Source: Lucinisca nassula
Lineage: Eukaryota; Mollusca; Bivalvia; Lucinida; Lucinidae
Direction of reading: 5' to 3'
DNA: 64,000 bases
NCBI GenBank assembly: GCA_963580285.1
Contig: OY757016.1
Location: forward strand, 46,931,228-46,995,227
This document shows, piece after piece, positions 19,685 to 53,129 of the stretch (position 1 is the first letter of the stretch; each line of letters begins with the position of its first letter). The notes below the pieces were generated by a model that was given only the letters and a program-made list of their open reading frames with translations, was not told where the DNA came from and did no database searches. A program made the position numbers and the translations under genes.

Positions 19685-22600
19685 GTTGTTTAGACGTTGT
19701 ATGTCTGTTGACTTGGACGTTGTTTAGACGGTGTATGTCTGTTGACTTGGACGTTGTTTAGACGGTGTATGTCTGTTGACTTGGAAGTTGTTTAGACGTT
19801 GTATGTCTGTTGACTTGGACGTTGTTTAGACGGTGTATGTCTGTTGACTTGGACGTTGTTTAGACGGTGTATGTCTGTTGACTTGGAAGTTGTTTAGACG
19901 TTGTATGTCTGTTGACATGGACGTTGTTTAGACGTTGTATGTCTGTTGACTTGGACGTTGTTTAGACGTTGTATGTCTGTTGACTTGGACGTTGTTTAGA
20001 CGGTGTATGTCTGTTGACATGGACGTTGTTTAGACGTTGTATGTCTGTTGACATGGACGTTGTTTAGACGGTGTATGTCTGTTGACATGGACGTTGTTTA
20101 GACGTTGTATGTCTGTTGACTTGGAAGTTGTTTAGACGTTGTATGTCTGTTGACTTGGACGTTGTTTAGACGGTGTATGTCTGTTGACATGGACGTTGTT
20201 TAGACGGTGTATGTCTGTTGACATGGACGTTGTTTAGACGGTGTATGTCTGTTGACATGGACGTTGTTTAGACGGTGTATGTCTGTTGACTTGGAAGTTG
20301 TTTAGACGGTGTATGTCTGTTGACATGGACGTTGTTTAGACGGTGTATGTCTGTTGACTTGGAAGTTGTTTAGACGTTGTATGTCTGTTGACTTGGAAGT
20401 TGTTTAGACGGTGTATGTCTGTTGACATGGACGTTGTTTAGACGGTGTATGTCTGTTGACTTGGAAGTTGTTTAGACGTTGTATGTCTGTTGACTTGGAA
20501 GTTGTTTAGACGGTGTATGTCTGTTGACATGGACGTTGTTTAGACGTTGTATGTCTGTTGACTTGGACGTTGTTTAGACGGTGTATGTCTGTTGACATGG
20601 ACGTTGTTTAGACGGTGTATGTCTGTTGACTTGGAAGTTGTTTAGACGGTGTATGTCTGTTGACATGGACGTTGTTTAGACGTTGTATGTCTGTTGACTT
20701 GGAAGTTGTTTAGACGTTGTATGTCTGTTGACTTGGAAGTTGTTTAGACGGTGTATGTCTGTTGACATGGACGTTGTTTAGACGTTGTATGTCTGTTGAC
20801 ATGGACGTTGTTTAGACGTTGTATGTCTGTTGACTTGGACGTTGTTTAGACGGTGTATGTCTGTTGACATGGACGTTGTTTAGACGTTGTATGTCTGTTG
20901 ACTTGGACGTTGTTTAGACGGTGTATGTCTGTTGACTTGGACGTTGTTTAGACGTTGTATGTCTGTTGACATGTACGTTGTTTAGACGTTGTATGTCTGT
21001 TGACTTGGACGTTGTTTAGACGTTGTATGTCTGTTGACATGGACGTTGTTTAGACGTTGTATGTCTGTTGACTTGGACGTTGTTTAGACGGTGTATGTCT
21101 GTTGACTTGGACGTTGTTTAGACGTTGTATGTCTGTTGACATGGACGTTGTTTAGACGTTGTATGTCTGTTGACTTGGACGTTGTTTAGACGTTGTATGT
21201 CTGTTGACTTGGACGTTGTTTAGACGGTGTATGTCTGTTGACATGGACGTTGTTTAGACGGTGTATGTCTGTTGACATGGACGTTGTTTAGACGGTGTAT
21301 GTCTGTTGACTTGGAAGTTGTTTAGACGTTGTATGTCTGTTGACTTGGACGTTGTTTAGACGGTGTATGTCTGTTGACTTGGACGTTGTTTAGACGGTGT
21401 ATGTCTGTTGACTTGGACGTTGTTTAGACGGTGTATGTCTGTTGACATGGACGTTGTTTAGACGTTGTATGTCTGTTGACTTGGAAGTTGTTTAGACGGT
21501 GTATGTCTGTTGACTTGGATGTTGTTTAGACGGTGTATGTCTGTTGACTTGGAAGTTGTTTAGACGTTGTATGTCTGTTGACTTGGACGTTGTTTAGACG
21601 TTGTATGTCTGTTGACATGGACGTTGTTTAGACGTTGTATGTCTGTTGACTTGGACGTTGTTTAGACGTTGTATGTCTGTTGACTTGGAAGTTGTTTAGA
21701 CGGTGTATGTCTGTTGACTTGGAAGTTGTTTAGACGTTGTATGTCTGTTGACTTGGACGTTGTTTAGACGTTGTATGTCTGTTGACTTGGACGTTGTTTA
21801 GACGGTGTATGTCTGTTGACTTGGACGTTGTTTAGACGGTGTATGTCTGTTGACATGGACGTTGTTTAGACGTTGTATGTCTGTTGACATGGACGTTGTT
21901 TAGACGTTGTATGTCTGTTGACTTGGAAGTTGTTTAGACGGTGTATGTCTGTTGACTTGGAAGTTGTTTAGACGGTGTATGTCTGTTGACATGGACGTTG
22001 TTTAGACGGTGTATGTCTGTTGACATGGACGTTGTTTAGACGTTGTTTGTCTGTTGACATGGACGTTGTTTAGACGGTGTATGTCTGTTGACATGGACGT
22101 TGTTTAGACGGTGTATGTCTGTTGACATGGACATTGTTTAGACGGTGTATGTCTGTTGACTTGGACGTTGTTTAGACGGTGTATGTCTGTTGACATGGAC
22201 GTTGTTTAGACGGTGTATGTCTGTTGACATGGACGTTGTTTAGACGGTGTATGTCTGTTGACTTGGAAGTTGTTTAGACGTTGTATGTCTGTTGACTTGG
22301 AAGTTGTTTAGACGGTGTATGTCTGTTGACATGGACGTTGTTTAGACGGTGTATGTCTGTTGACATGGACGTTGTTTAGACGTTGTATGTCTGTTGACTT
22401 GGAAGTTGTTTAGACGTTGTATGTCTGTTGACTTGGACGTTGTTTAGACGGTGTATGTCTGTTGACATGGACGTTGTTTAGACGGTGTATGTCTGTTGAC
22501 TTGGACGTTGTTTAGACGGTGTATGTCTGTTGACTTGGAAGTTGTTTAGACGTTGTATGTCTGTTGACTTGGAAGTTGTTTAGACGGTGTATGTCTGTTG

Positions 22601-23118
22601 ACTTGGACGTTGTTTAGACGGTGTATGTCTGTTGACTTGGACGTTGTTTAGACGGTGTATGTCTGTTGACTTGGACGTTGTTTAGACGTTGTATGTCTGT
22701 TGACATGGACGTTGTTTAGACGTTGTATGTCTGTTGACTTGGACGTTGTTTAGACGGTGTATGTCTGTTGACTTGGACGTTGTTTAGACGTTGTATGTCT
22801 GTTGACTTGGACGTTGTTTAGACGGTGTATGTCTGTTGACATGGACGTTGTTTAGACGGTGTATGTCTGTTGACTTGGACGTTGTTTAGACGGTGTATGT
22901 CTGTTGACATGGACGTTGTTTAGACGGTGTATGTCTGTTGACATGGAAGTTGTTTAGACGGTGTATGTCTGTTGACTTGGACGTTGTTTAGACGGTGTAT
23001 GTCTGTTGACACAGACGTTGTTTAGACGTTGTATGTCTGTTGACATGGACGTTGTTTAGACGGTGTATGTCTGTTGACTTGGAAGTTGTTTAGACGTTGT
23101 ATGTCTGTTGACATGGAG
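19685..23118 (+). repeat. 34-bp minisatellite, about 101 units
   Basis: Unit starts GTTGTTTAGACG and contains TGTATGTCTGTTGAC. The first unit starts at 19685 and the last at 23085, exactly 100 x 34 bp apart, so no net indel. Nearly all variation falls at three unit positions: 13 (T/G), 29 (T/A) and 34 (C/A). A handful of units carry private changes, for example near 20975, 21519, 22050, 22133 and 23010. No long ORF crosses it. Confidence 0.97.
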
Positions 23119-23405
23119 TTATCTGCACTTTACATTTATATACACTTGATTATTGCTGGCCAAAATATCTCGTATGATAATCATCGGCCTCAGTACCTCG
23201 GTCGGATGAACGTCTGACTGGTGATCAGAAAGGCGCGTGTTCGGTACCTGCCGGGTCGGCAACATTCTTTCGTGGAGATAGATCATGAAATATTTTCCAC
23301 GGCCATTCTCTACCACTGGGCATCCGCTGATTCAAGAAGGGCAGTTGTCAGTGGCGAAAGAGTGTGCACTGTACTGGTTAACTGCTGATGCCTCGGTCAC
23401 AAATT
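23119..23405 (+). mobile_element. SINE B 5' part, next to the minisatellite
   Basis: tRNA-like head from about 23186 (GCCTCAGTACCTCGGTCGG, GTCTGACTGGTGATCAGAAA, B-box-like GTGTTCGGTACCTG). The body GCATTCTTTCG ... GAAAGAGTGTGCACTGTACT matches the full SINE B at 58786-59070. Confidence 0.7.
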
Positions 23406-23744
23406 CGGCGTACCCCGGCCGAGCTATACTATACGTTGTGGTCGGCCGAGCAGTCCAAGCCGAGAAATGGGTGTCTGGCTCGGTTTTGGCAAAAAGTATG
23501 CCGTGTGGGGCCTAGAGAGACATCCGCCGGGAATCGGGCGGTGTCAGCCTAAGTTTTGCGGGGAAGCATCGGCGTATACGCCGGGCGGAAATAGGCCGGT
23601 GCACTGCAGGTTACCGACCGTATACCCGGCGATTGTTACTAGTCCCCGAGCATCGGTCGATGTTCCGCAGATGTCCGCCCAGTTCCCGGCCGCCGGACAA
23701 GGGACGGGTTTACCCCAGCCGGGAATTGTCCAGTTGTTCAGGGG

Positions 23745-23752
23745 TATATAAA
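23745..23752 (+). promoter_or_regulatory. Candidate core promoter TATATAAA
   Basis: Lies about 105 bp upstream of the ATG at 23856, embedded in GC-rich sequence. It would place a transcription start near 23775. Not confirmed by any transcript. Confidence 0.45.
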
Positions 23753-23855
23753 CTGCATCCTCTCCTGCCTATACAACAAATGGGTCAGCTCTGTTGGTGG
23801 GTGAACATCCTTTTTCTTGACGTCGAGGAAAACTTTCGAAGAAAAGCGGAACAAG

Positions 23856-24338
23856 ATGCCTCTTATCCCACCACTGCACCTACCGTCACCCCAGGAAAGG
23901 ATCCGGAGGTTACAGGAGTGGCTGCTTAGGGCTCGGCACCGTGCCAATGTGGTCTTTGCAACCTTGTGTGCGGGAGAAGAACTGCTACCGCTGATGGTGG
24001 AAGAAGCAATGGATCGTGTACCGTCCTTTGCATGGGCAGTTATCAAACGTTTATGTACAATGCTCCCTACTGGTCTGCTAGAAACTGGCACCCATCGGAG
24101 ATCGGGCCCTTATATAGTCGAGCGTCAATCAGCGATCGAGCGGCGCCAGTCGAAACCGAGATTCGTCCAGCGGATTCCGCTTGATCATCTGTCGGGCCTC
24201 GGCCGATTACTGCCCGATTATCTGATTGGTCGGGGTCCGCTTTACGACTACCGGATGCCAGCCGATGCCATCGACATCGACGTCGGTACGAGCTCTGCTC
24301 GACTTTTATCGATGTGCCACCGACCTAGAAGTCGGTGA
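23856..24338 (+). CDS. Unrecognised 160-codon ORF, possible first exon
   Basis: I do not recognise this protein. It starts at an ATG in ACAAGATGCC (A at -3). An upstream non-ATG extension is possible. The first 75 residues look helical and amphipathic, with RIRRLQEWLLRARHRANVVF, two acidic leucine-rich stretches and VPSFAWAVIKRLCTML. The rest is basic and Arg-rich, ending HRPRSR. No signal peptide, membrane span or known motif. The stop TGA falls inside a consensus donor (CG|GTGAGT at 24335), so a transcript might splice out of this frame. The TATA box at 23745 and the CpG-rich context support a real 5' exon, possibly of a mobile element, but coding status is uncertain. Confidence 0.35.
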   Translation: MPLIPPLHLPSPQERIRRLQEWLLRARHRANVVFATLCAGEELLPLMVEEAMDRVPSFAWAVIKRLCTMLPTGLLETGTHRRSGPYIVERQSAIERRQSKPRFVQRIPLDHLSGLGRLLPDYLIGRGPLYDYRMPADAIDIDVGTSSARLLSMCHRPRSR

Positions 24339-24489
24339 GTTTTCGGGGAGAATTTTAACTACGAGTTAAAATTTAACCGGGCCCCTCCCGACCACCACCG
24401 ACGCCCCAACATCCGGCGGGACGCCGACCGGACTCCAGCCCAATCTCACCCCATCGCAGTCCCCGAGTAGTCGGGCGGGGATCGAATAG

Positions 24490-24620
24490 TGATTTGTGAC
24501 CGTGGCTTTACGTATAAGCCTGCCCAGGAAAAGTGTGGACAGGTAAACTGACCGGCTCAAAAATGACATAAAATAGTGTTGACTGGGCCGTTAGTCCAAT
24601 ACAAAACTAAACTGAGGTAG
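24490..24620 (+). mobile_element. SINE B-like 3' tail
   Basis: AAGCCTGCCCAGGAAAAG, then ATAGTGTTGACTGGGCCGTT and TACAAAACTAAA, the 3' end shared by the SINE A and B families. Confidence 0.55.
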
Positions 24621-24893
24621 GGGTCTTTAACTTTAATGGAAGACACCCAGTCAGCGTAGAATGTCGGTCAAGCGTCGGCCCGACGATATATACATAGAAT
24701 ATTTATTTTCCGTCTTATACCGTTAACAAATAACATTAGCCCTGTATGGCTTTTACTTCTACAAAAACAGTGTAGAAGAAAAACAATCTTTTTGGTGCTG
24801 TTTGGGCAGGATCAAGATTTTCACCTTACATCCTCATTCGAAGGATGGAGCAGGTCAAGGCATTCATCTCTGCAACTAAGTTTGACAACGCTG

Positions 24894-24896
<3 letters not shown>
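24621..24896. other. No gene seen
   Basis: AT-rich spacer without recognisable features. Confidence 0.5.
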
Positions 24897-24936
<40 letters not shown>

Positions 24937-24957
24937 AATGAGCAGCATGTAGGTAAT

Positions 24958-25022
<65 letters not shown>

Positions 25023-25041
25023 CATCTGAACTACGCCTACG

Positions 25042-25091
25042 TCGGGCCGACAGCGATACGACATGGCGACGTCGTATCGCTGTCGGCCCGA
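25042..25091. repeat. Perfect 21-bp palindrome (H4)
   Basis: Left arm TCGGGCCGACAGCGATACGA plus C, 8-nt spacer ATGGCGAC, right arm its exact reverse complement. A less perfect sister lies at about 25931-25980 with the same spacer. Confidence 0.9.
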
Positions 25092-25119
25092 TGTTGGCCC
25101 AATGTGGTGCGCTAGCCCA

Positions 25120-25185
<66 letters not shown>

Positions 25186-25212
25186 CTGAGCAACATGTTG
25201 GACATGGCACTT

Positions 25213-25452
25213 TCAAAGCCCATAGGGGCTTGAAGAAATATATGGGCTGCAAAATGCTTCCACGCAGAGCTGAATCCGGCCCACACACTAGTACTGGTAA
25301 ACGGCTTAGACGATCTAAGCCTGTCCAGGCTTGAGATGTCATTTCATCCAAATGTCGGGTAAAAGTCCCACAAAATTGAAAACAACGTCTCCAAAATGAT
25401 CTTATGACCTTTACAGTGTTGACGGGGACGTTAAACCTCAAATCATACAAAA
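25213..25452 (+). mobile_element. SINE A copy
   Basis: GGGGCTTGAAGAAATATATG, CTTCCACGCAGAGCTGAA, ACTAGTACTGGTAAACGG, GTCGGGTAAAAGTCCCACAA and the tail GTTGACGGGGACGTTAAACC, then TCAAATCATACAAAAAC. Other copies: 28660, 31205, 34575, 37707, 38434, 44930, and minus strand at 26568 and 58265. Confidence 0.85.
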
Positions 25453-25613
25453 ACACTTTCAGAGAGAGAGAGAGAGAGGAGAGAGGGGAGAGAATGACGT
25501 CATTCACGGAGTTCTATATTTTTGTCGCGAAATTAAAAAAAAAAAAAAAAAAACTAGGATCCTCTGGCACCGTCAAAACCTAGATACCATGCACTTAGCT
25601 ACATGCGCGTCAC

Positions 25614-25691
<78 letters not shown>

Positions 25692-25739
25692 TGGACAATA
25701 TGTAGGCCACGATAAGAAAGCAATGAGCAACATGTAGGC

Positions 25740-25803
<64 letters not shown>

Positions 25804-25863
25804 AATGAGCAACATGAAGGCCAGAGAGAGAGAGAGAGAGAGACGAATGAGCAACATGAAGGC

Positions 25864-25912
<49 letters not shown>

Positions 25913-26115
25913 AATCGCATGAACGGTGCGTCTGACCGAGAGCGATACGACATGGCGACGTCGTATCGCTGTCTGCCCGATGTTGACCCACTGTTTCAAC
26001 ATTTAGCCCATAATGAGTGAGAGAAAAAAACTTAGCAACATGTTGGCCATAGCACTTTCAGAGAGAGAGAGAGAGGGAGAGAGAGAGAGAGCACTGGGGA
26101 ACGTGTACGCCATGG

Positions 26116-26189
<74 letters not shown>

Positions 26190-26190
26190 A

Positions 26191-26567
26191 TGACGGAATT
26201 TCATTCCATTTTACACATTGGAATTCGCATAAAAAGTTTAAAAGAATTTCACTATACTACGATCTACGATTTCTGTCACAACAATTGTGTGTAACGATGT
26301 TGAGATGATCCCTGCATACCTTTCTAGGTATTTACCGCATGACGTCATTATTCACGCGCGTTGTAGTTTTGTCGCGAAATTAAAAATAGACTAACTGTGT
26401 TCGTAGCATAGTTAGGAAAACCGTCTCATAAAACTTAACCTGTGATCATAATTGTTCGCAATATTACATAAAACTCATTCATTTGTATTATTTAAACAAA
26501 AAATACCCGATATATGTAAAAAAAAAATTAAGCACTTTTTTTCCGACAGCTCAATAATGCACCTTTA
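26191..26567. other. AT-rich, no gene
   Basis: Contains a TTGTCGCGAAATTAAAAA motif at 26371, also seen at 25523. No gene seen. Confidence 0.5.
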
Positions 26568-26663
26568 ACTTCCCCGTCAACACTGTAAAGGTCATTTTTG
26601 AGATGTTGCTTCCAATTTTGTGGGACTTTTACCCAACATTGAGATGAAATGACATCTCAAGAT
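26568..26663 (-). mobile_element. SINE A 3' fragment, minus strand
   Basis: AACTTCCCCGTCAACACTGT ... TGTGGGACTTTTACCCAACA ... GAAATGACATCTCAAG is the reverse complement of the SINE A tail. Confidence 0.8.
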
Positions 26664-26719
26664 ATAGAGTGGCCTTTGGCATAGCTCATAGTCTAGATAA
26701 GGGGGTGTAACCAGGGTAA

Positions 26720-27160
26720 TTAAACCATTTTGTACCAAATGGAATCTTCCTCCTTATATACAGTAAAATTCTGATATTAAGACTGCCTAAAATGAAGACT
26801 AAATCTGCTTTAAAAAGCTTATTTAGTAGGCTGCAGTTATTCTTTCTTTGTGTTTTCTGCATACAATGTCCTCTGGTCAGAGACCACCTATGGGACTGTT
26901 CAAAAGTGGTCTTAAAGACCACTTTTGAACAGTCCCAAAGGTGGTCTTAATATTGGAATTTTACTGAATGTAGCAGGAGTCCATTTCAAAATTTAGGATT
27001 GACAGGTTATATTTTCTTCAAAATTTATTTGGAAAATGGTAACTTTTTTGCAAACATCATAGGCCCTGATCAGATACCGCATTTTGCAGCATCTGATCTG
27101 GGCTTGCACTGTTTGCAAATTCCTTCTTTTGGTGCTTTGGGTACAAAATTGATAAAGGGA
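26720..27160. mobile_element. piggyBac-like MITE M1, interrupted
   Basis: TTAAACCATTTTGTACCAAA at left. It resumes TAGCAGGAGTCCATTTC at 26971, carries an H1 palindrome (27062-27118) and ends GGTACAAAATTGATAAAGGG. Intact relatives are at 47950 and 62881. Split by the MITE at 26761-26966. Confidence 0.75.
26761..26966. mobile_element. Tc1/mariner-like MITE P
   Basis: Perfect terminal inverted repeats beginning CAGTAAAATTC and ending GAATTTTACTG, preceded by TA. Internal palindrome CAAAAGTGGTCTTAAAGACC plus its mirror ACTTTTG. Related copies: 30594, 39741, 41364, 48329. Confidence 0.85.
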
Positions 27161-27236
27161 ATACTTTCGTTGTGTCAACCCTTGCATTAACCCTAATGTT
27201 CAAATTTATTACTCAAGAAATATGTCACATATACTA

Positions 27237-27460
27237 AGGGCATCCATGGCCTAATGGGTAAGAGCGCTGACTTTTAATCATTAGGTCTCTCACTGCTGTG
27301 GTTTGAGCCTTGCTCAGGTCACTTGTTCTGCAACGGAAGGTCAGGTGGTGTTGCTATGGCTACTCTGGTTTTTGCCGACGTCTGATTAACGATCTGCCCG
27401 AATTAAGTGAAATACTCTTGAAACGGCCATAAAAGCAAAACCATAAAAAAAAAAAAAGAA
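27237..27460 (+). mobile_element. SINE F with target-site duplication
   Basis: tRNA-like head (CATGGCCTAATGGGTAAGAG, GTGGTTTGAGCCTTGC) and tail CGGCCATAAAAGCAAAACCA then poly(A). Flanked by 15-bp direct repeats ATGTCACATATACTA at 27222-27236 and 27461-27475. Confidence 0.9.
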
Positions 27461-27610
27461 ATGTCACATATACTATTGCGTTGTTAAAAAAGTTGAACGA
27501 CATGTCACATATGCTCATACTTTGTTAAAAATGTTGGAAGACTTGCCACATATACTTATACGTTGTTAAAACTGTTGGGAGACATGTCAAATACACGCAT
27601 ACGTTGTTAA
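27461..27610. repeat. Short tandem repeat, about four units
   Basis: Degenerate unit of roughly 50 bp with ATGTCACATATACT...CGTTGTTAAAA. The SINE F at 27237 inserted at its edge. Confidence 0.7.
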
Positions 27611-27940
27611 AAATTGCAAGACCATACCAACTCAGTTGCATCTTAACTTTGGTACTCATTTTATCTTGTGCTTTCAGACTCTTGCTTCACATTACCATAT
27701 CATAAAGTTGCTGTTGTTTAAATGATAACATGTCATAAAAATCATATAACACTGGGGCAGAAGGTCATGACAACATTTGTGAAAGTCCTATTATACTTTT
27801 TTTGAACTGCTTGATAATAATATCACTTGGTCATTTCATATAAAATTTATAAAACTCATCAGAGTCTGGTTTCATAAACTTCATATGAAATGACCACGAG
27901 TGTAAGATCCTGTTTATACATACATGTATCTACATTACAG

Positions 27941-50399
<22,459 letters not shown>

Positions 50400-50566
50400 T
50401 GACTCAGTGATTTTAATGTCAGAATTGCTTTAATTTTGAATAGATGCACAGGAACGAATTGAATGCCTTTGTTTCAAACTGGAGACTTTTTTTCGAAAGG
50501 AGGAAGTGGCTGTCCTAGTATCTGAATCTCTTTCCGAATGGTGGATATGCTCATGGGGAGTAGTTT

Positions 50567-50810
50567 GTCCTCCAGGGGAGGCAACTCGTTCAAAAATATT
50601 TTTGTTTCTCATGTCAGTAGGGGTCCACTCTTAAAGGAAACAATTTGCTCCTATGGAGCAAATTCTTTCCTTTAAGAGTAGACCCCCTTTAACCACCTGA
50701 GCAATTTCTTCTCTGTTTGAGGGAACCCCTCTTTGAATGGGATTCAGTTTTCGGGAAAGCGGATTGGAAGTAACAGCAGTTTTTTTCCTTATAAAGATGG
50801 TGAAAAAATG
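50567..50810. mobile_element. MITE T with H3 palindrome
   Basis: Just 3' of the PKC stop: AGGGGTCCACTCTTAAAGGA, palindrome about 50630-50685 and mirrored outer parts. If the 3' UTR runs this far, the hairpin would be transcribed. Confidence 0.75.
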
Positions 50811-51059
50811 TATTGTGCATCTACTTCCTTTCAAAGAAAGAATTCTCAACCTCTTGGAGCGAAATCTTTCAATTGATATTAACCCCTAAGAGACAATTCA
50901 CTTTACTGGTATATGGGAGTAGCTTCCCTTGCATTTTGAGGGGCCGTGATACACTGTCAGGGGAGGGAACTGTTTCAAAAATGTTTATCTCCCTTAAAGA
51001 TTGGGGTCTGGAAAGAATTGACTCTAACTCAGCATAATCCAACTGTTACTGATTGACTA
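50811..51059. other. No gene seen
   Basis: Further T-like fragments (AGAGACAATTCACTTTACTG). Possible PKC 3' UTR; no clear polyadenylation signal chosen. Confidence 0.4.
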
Positions 51060-51830
51060 GTTCAAGCAGCAAGTTTTGTGAGACTGTTGTCTAATTGTAT
51101 GGTAGGATCCAGCTGAATTCCACCTTCACTGGTTTGATAGCTGCATGAGACTGTTATGGCTGCTGTATTAGAATTTAGTAAAACCAACATTCACTGGTTG
51201 ATGAATGCATAAAGCAAGTTGTATAAAATGGTGTTATGGCTAGTTGTATTAAAAATCCGACTGAATCAACCTTCACTAGTTGATGAATGCATAAAGCAAG
51301 ATTATAAGACATTTATGGCCAGTTGTATTAAAAATCCAACTGAATCAACCTTCACTGGTTGATAAATACACAAAGCAAGTTTTGTGAGATTGTTGTGGCT
51401 GGTTGTATTAAAAATCCAACTGAATCAACCTTCAATGGTTGATAAATGCATGAAGCAAATATTGTGAGACTGTTTTGTGGCTAGTTGTATTAAAAATCCA
51501 ACTGAATCAACCTTCACTGGTTGATAAATGCATGAAGCAAATTTTGTGAGACTGTTGTGCCTAGTTGTATTAAAAATCCAACTGAATCAACCTTCACTCG
51601 TTGATAAATGCATAAAGCAAATTTTTGGAGGCTGTTATGGCTAGTTGTATTAAAATCCAACTGAATGGACTTTACTTGGCTGATAACTGCTAAAAGCAAA
51701 TTTTGTGAGACTGTTGTGGCTAGTTGTATTAAAAATCCAACTGAATTAACCTCACTGGTTGAGGAGTGCAAACATAGACTGCTTAAGGAGGTGTGTTCAA
51801 ATTTCAGTTGAATCAACCTCCACTGTTGAT
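51060..51830. repeat. ~80-bp tandem repeat, about nine units
   Basis: Successive TGAATC/TGAAT marks at 51262, 51341, 51421, 51503, 51583, 51662 and 51742 give a period of 79-82 bp. The unit has AAAATCCAACTGAATCAACC and GTGAGACTGTTGTGGCTAG. Confidence 0.9.
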
Positions 51831-51865
51831 GTATGTATACAGCAAGTTTAGTTAGGTGTATGTAA

Positions 51866-52075
51866 CCCTTGTCCTGCTGAGCCCGGTTATTCCTTATCTT
51901 TTAAACAATGTAGATCCAGATCAGATGGCTTCTGACGAAGCCATCTGATCAGGATCTACATTGTTTGTCATTCAGATTGTGAATTTGTTGCAATAATTTG
52001 CATCAAGTAATCTGATTGGTTGATAATCAGTAGAGGGTGTGGCATATTTAAATATTCAGCAGGACAAGGGTTAAA
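51866..52075. mobile_element. MITE with H1 palindrome
   Basis: GTAACCCTTGTCCTGCTGAG at left, CAGCAGGACAAGGGTTAA at right, palindrome 51903-51970. Confidence 0.8.
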
Positions 52076-52584
52076 ATCCAGCTGAAGATGCTTGGTTCAA
52101 ACCTGTTGTGATTACACCCAACCTCTTTATAACTGTTATTGTGGTCTAGTTAAAAAAAAAAAAACATGTTTTATTCAAACAAAATGTATGGATTGCATAG
52201 AAAAATGACCATTTGTGGTCATATTGCTATAAAATGTGTGTATTTTTGGTATCCATCTTTAAACCAGGTTATATCCAAAACCGTGTTATAATGGACAGTG
52301 TTGTAAAGTTTTGGGTACTCGTGAAATCAATGTATAAAGCCTTTAGTTATCCATTTTAACTAGTTTGGCATGCAGCTGTCAGTTTTTAGAAGGGAGACAA
52401 CTTTTGTGGATTGTTATTGGCTCAGGAAAAAGATATGTGGGAGAAAATATGCAAAATTTATCGGTCTCCTTTTTAGAGAAGTGGTAAGGATGCCAGTTTT
52501 CTTCAAGTATGTCCACCCTTGTTGAAGAATGGATGTGATTCAGAGTGGAGTAGTCCCCCTTTTGTGAATCAGTTCACTGTAAGT
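52076..52584. other. No gene seen
   Basis: AT-rich. A TGGCTCAGGAAAAAG region leads into a MITE T outer part. Confidence 0.4.
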
Positions 52585-52800
52585 GGAATGGATTCACTTT
52601 CAGGGGAGGTAGCTCTTTACAAACATTGTTTCATCTCTACCAGCAGGGGTCAACTGTTAAAGGAAAGAATTTGCTCCACAGGAGCAAATTCTTTCCTTTA
52701 AAAGTGGACCCCTTTTTCAGAGGGTCTGAATGTACAGGAAAGCGGACAGGTAGTCCCGAAAGTTGTCTCGTAAAAATAACGAAAAAAAATGTTGGCTGTT
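52585..52800. mobile_element. MITE T with H3 palindrome
   Basis: GGATTCACTTTCAGGGGAGG ... palindrome about 52660-52700 ... CCCGAAAGTTGTCTCGTAAA. Confidence 0.75.
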
Positions 52801-52837
52801 AGGTTTTCCTTAATTCTCTAAAATGTTTTTGTAGATT

Positions 52838-53052
52838 AACCTTTACCACTCTCTGGGCTAACTCAGCAGATGGCAAATTGATGTTTTTTTTTCCTTGTTA
52901 CTCCCGGAAAACAGGTTGTGAGATTTCATGCAAATTATCTCCAATAACTCCATGAAATGTGAAAACCTGTTTTCTGAGTAAAATAAAAGGAATAATTCAA
53001 ATTTTTCAAAATGCCGTCTGCTAAATTTTTCCCAGAATGCTAAGTGTTAAGA
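52838..53052. mobile_element. MITE with ACTCTCTGGGC-type ends
   Basis: TTAACCTTTACCACTCTCTG at left, CCCAGAATGCTAAGTGTTAA at right; a second copy is at 45958. Confidence 0.7.
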
Positions 53053-53129
53053 TATCTGTCATTCAGGGATTCATTACCATTTAAATCTGTATTTTTATGG
53101 CTTTTGTAGAGTTCTGTAGGAATAGCACA

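Larger units (their letters stand above)
23410..24490. other. 1.1-kb GC- and CpG-rich island
   Basis: Sharp change from AT-rich surroundings to CpG-dense sequence, with CGGCCG, GCCGGG and TCGGGC recurring. It appears to lie inside a split SINE B (head 23119-23405, tail 24490-24620). It contains a TATA box, an ORF and a splice donor. At about 24351-24374 there is a small hairpin, ATTTTAACT ACG AGTTAAAAT. Confidence 0.7.
24897..26190. repeat. (GA)n/(GT)n microsatellite field with recurring spacer
   Basis: GA tracts at about 24897-24933, 25123-25181, 25461-25492, 25617-25688, 25744-25801, 25824-25842, 25867-25910, 26059-26092 and 26121-26187, plus (GT)n at 24959-25019. Spacers repeat a motif like ATGAGCAACATG(T/A)AGGCCA, so the field looks like a duplicated module whose GA seeds expanded. 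Open frames through it are only low-complexity serine/leucine or arginine/glutamate. Confidence 0.92.

Noticed and set aside
19685..23118. CRISPR-like array
   Set aside because: Units abut with no unique spacers, and the context is eukaryotic. It is a minisatellite.
24876..26308. Several ORFs of 60-136 codons across the GA/GT tracts
   Set aside because: They are only low-complexity serine/leucine, arginine/glutamate or threonine/histidine runs read from dinucleotide repeats in every frame.
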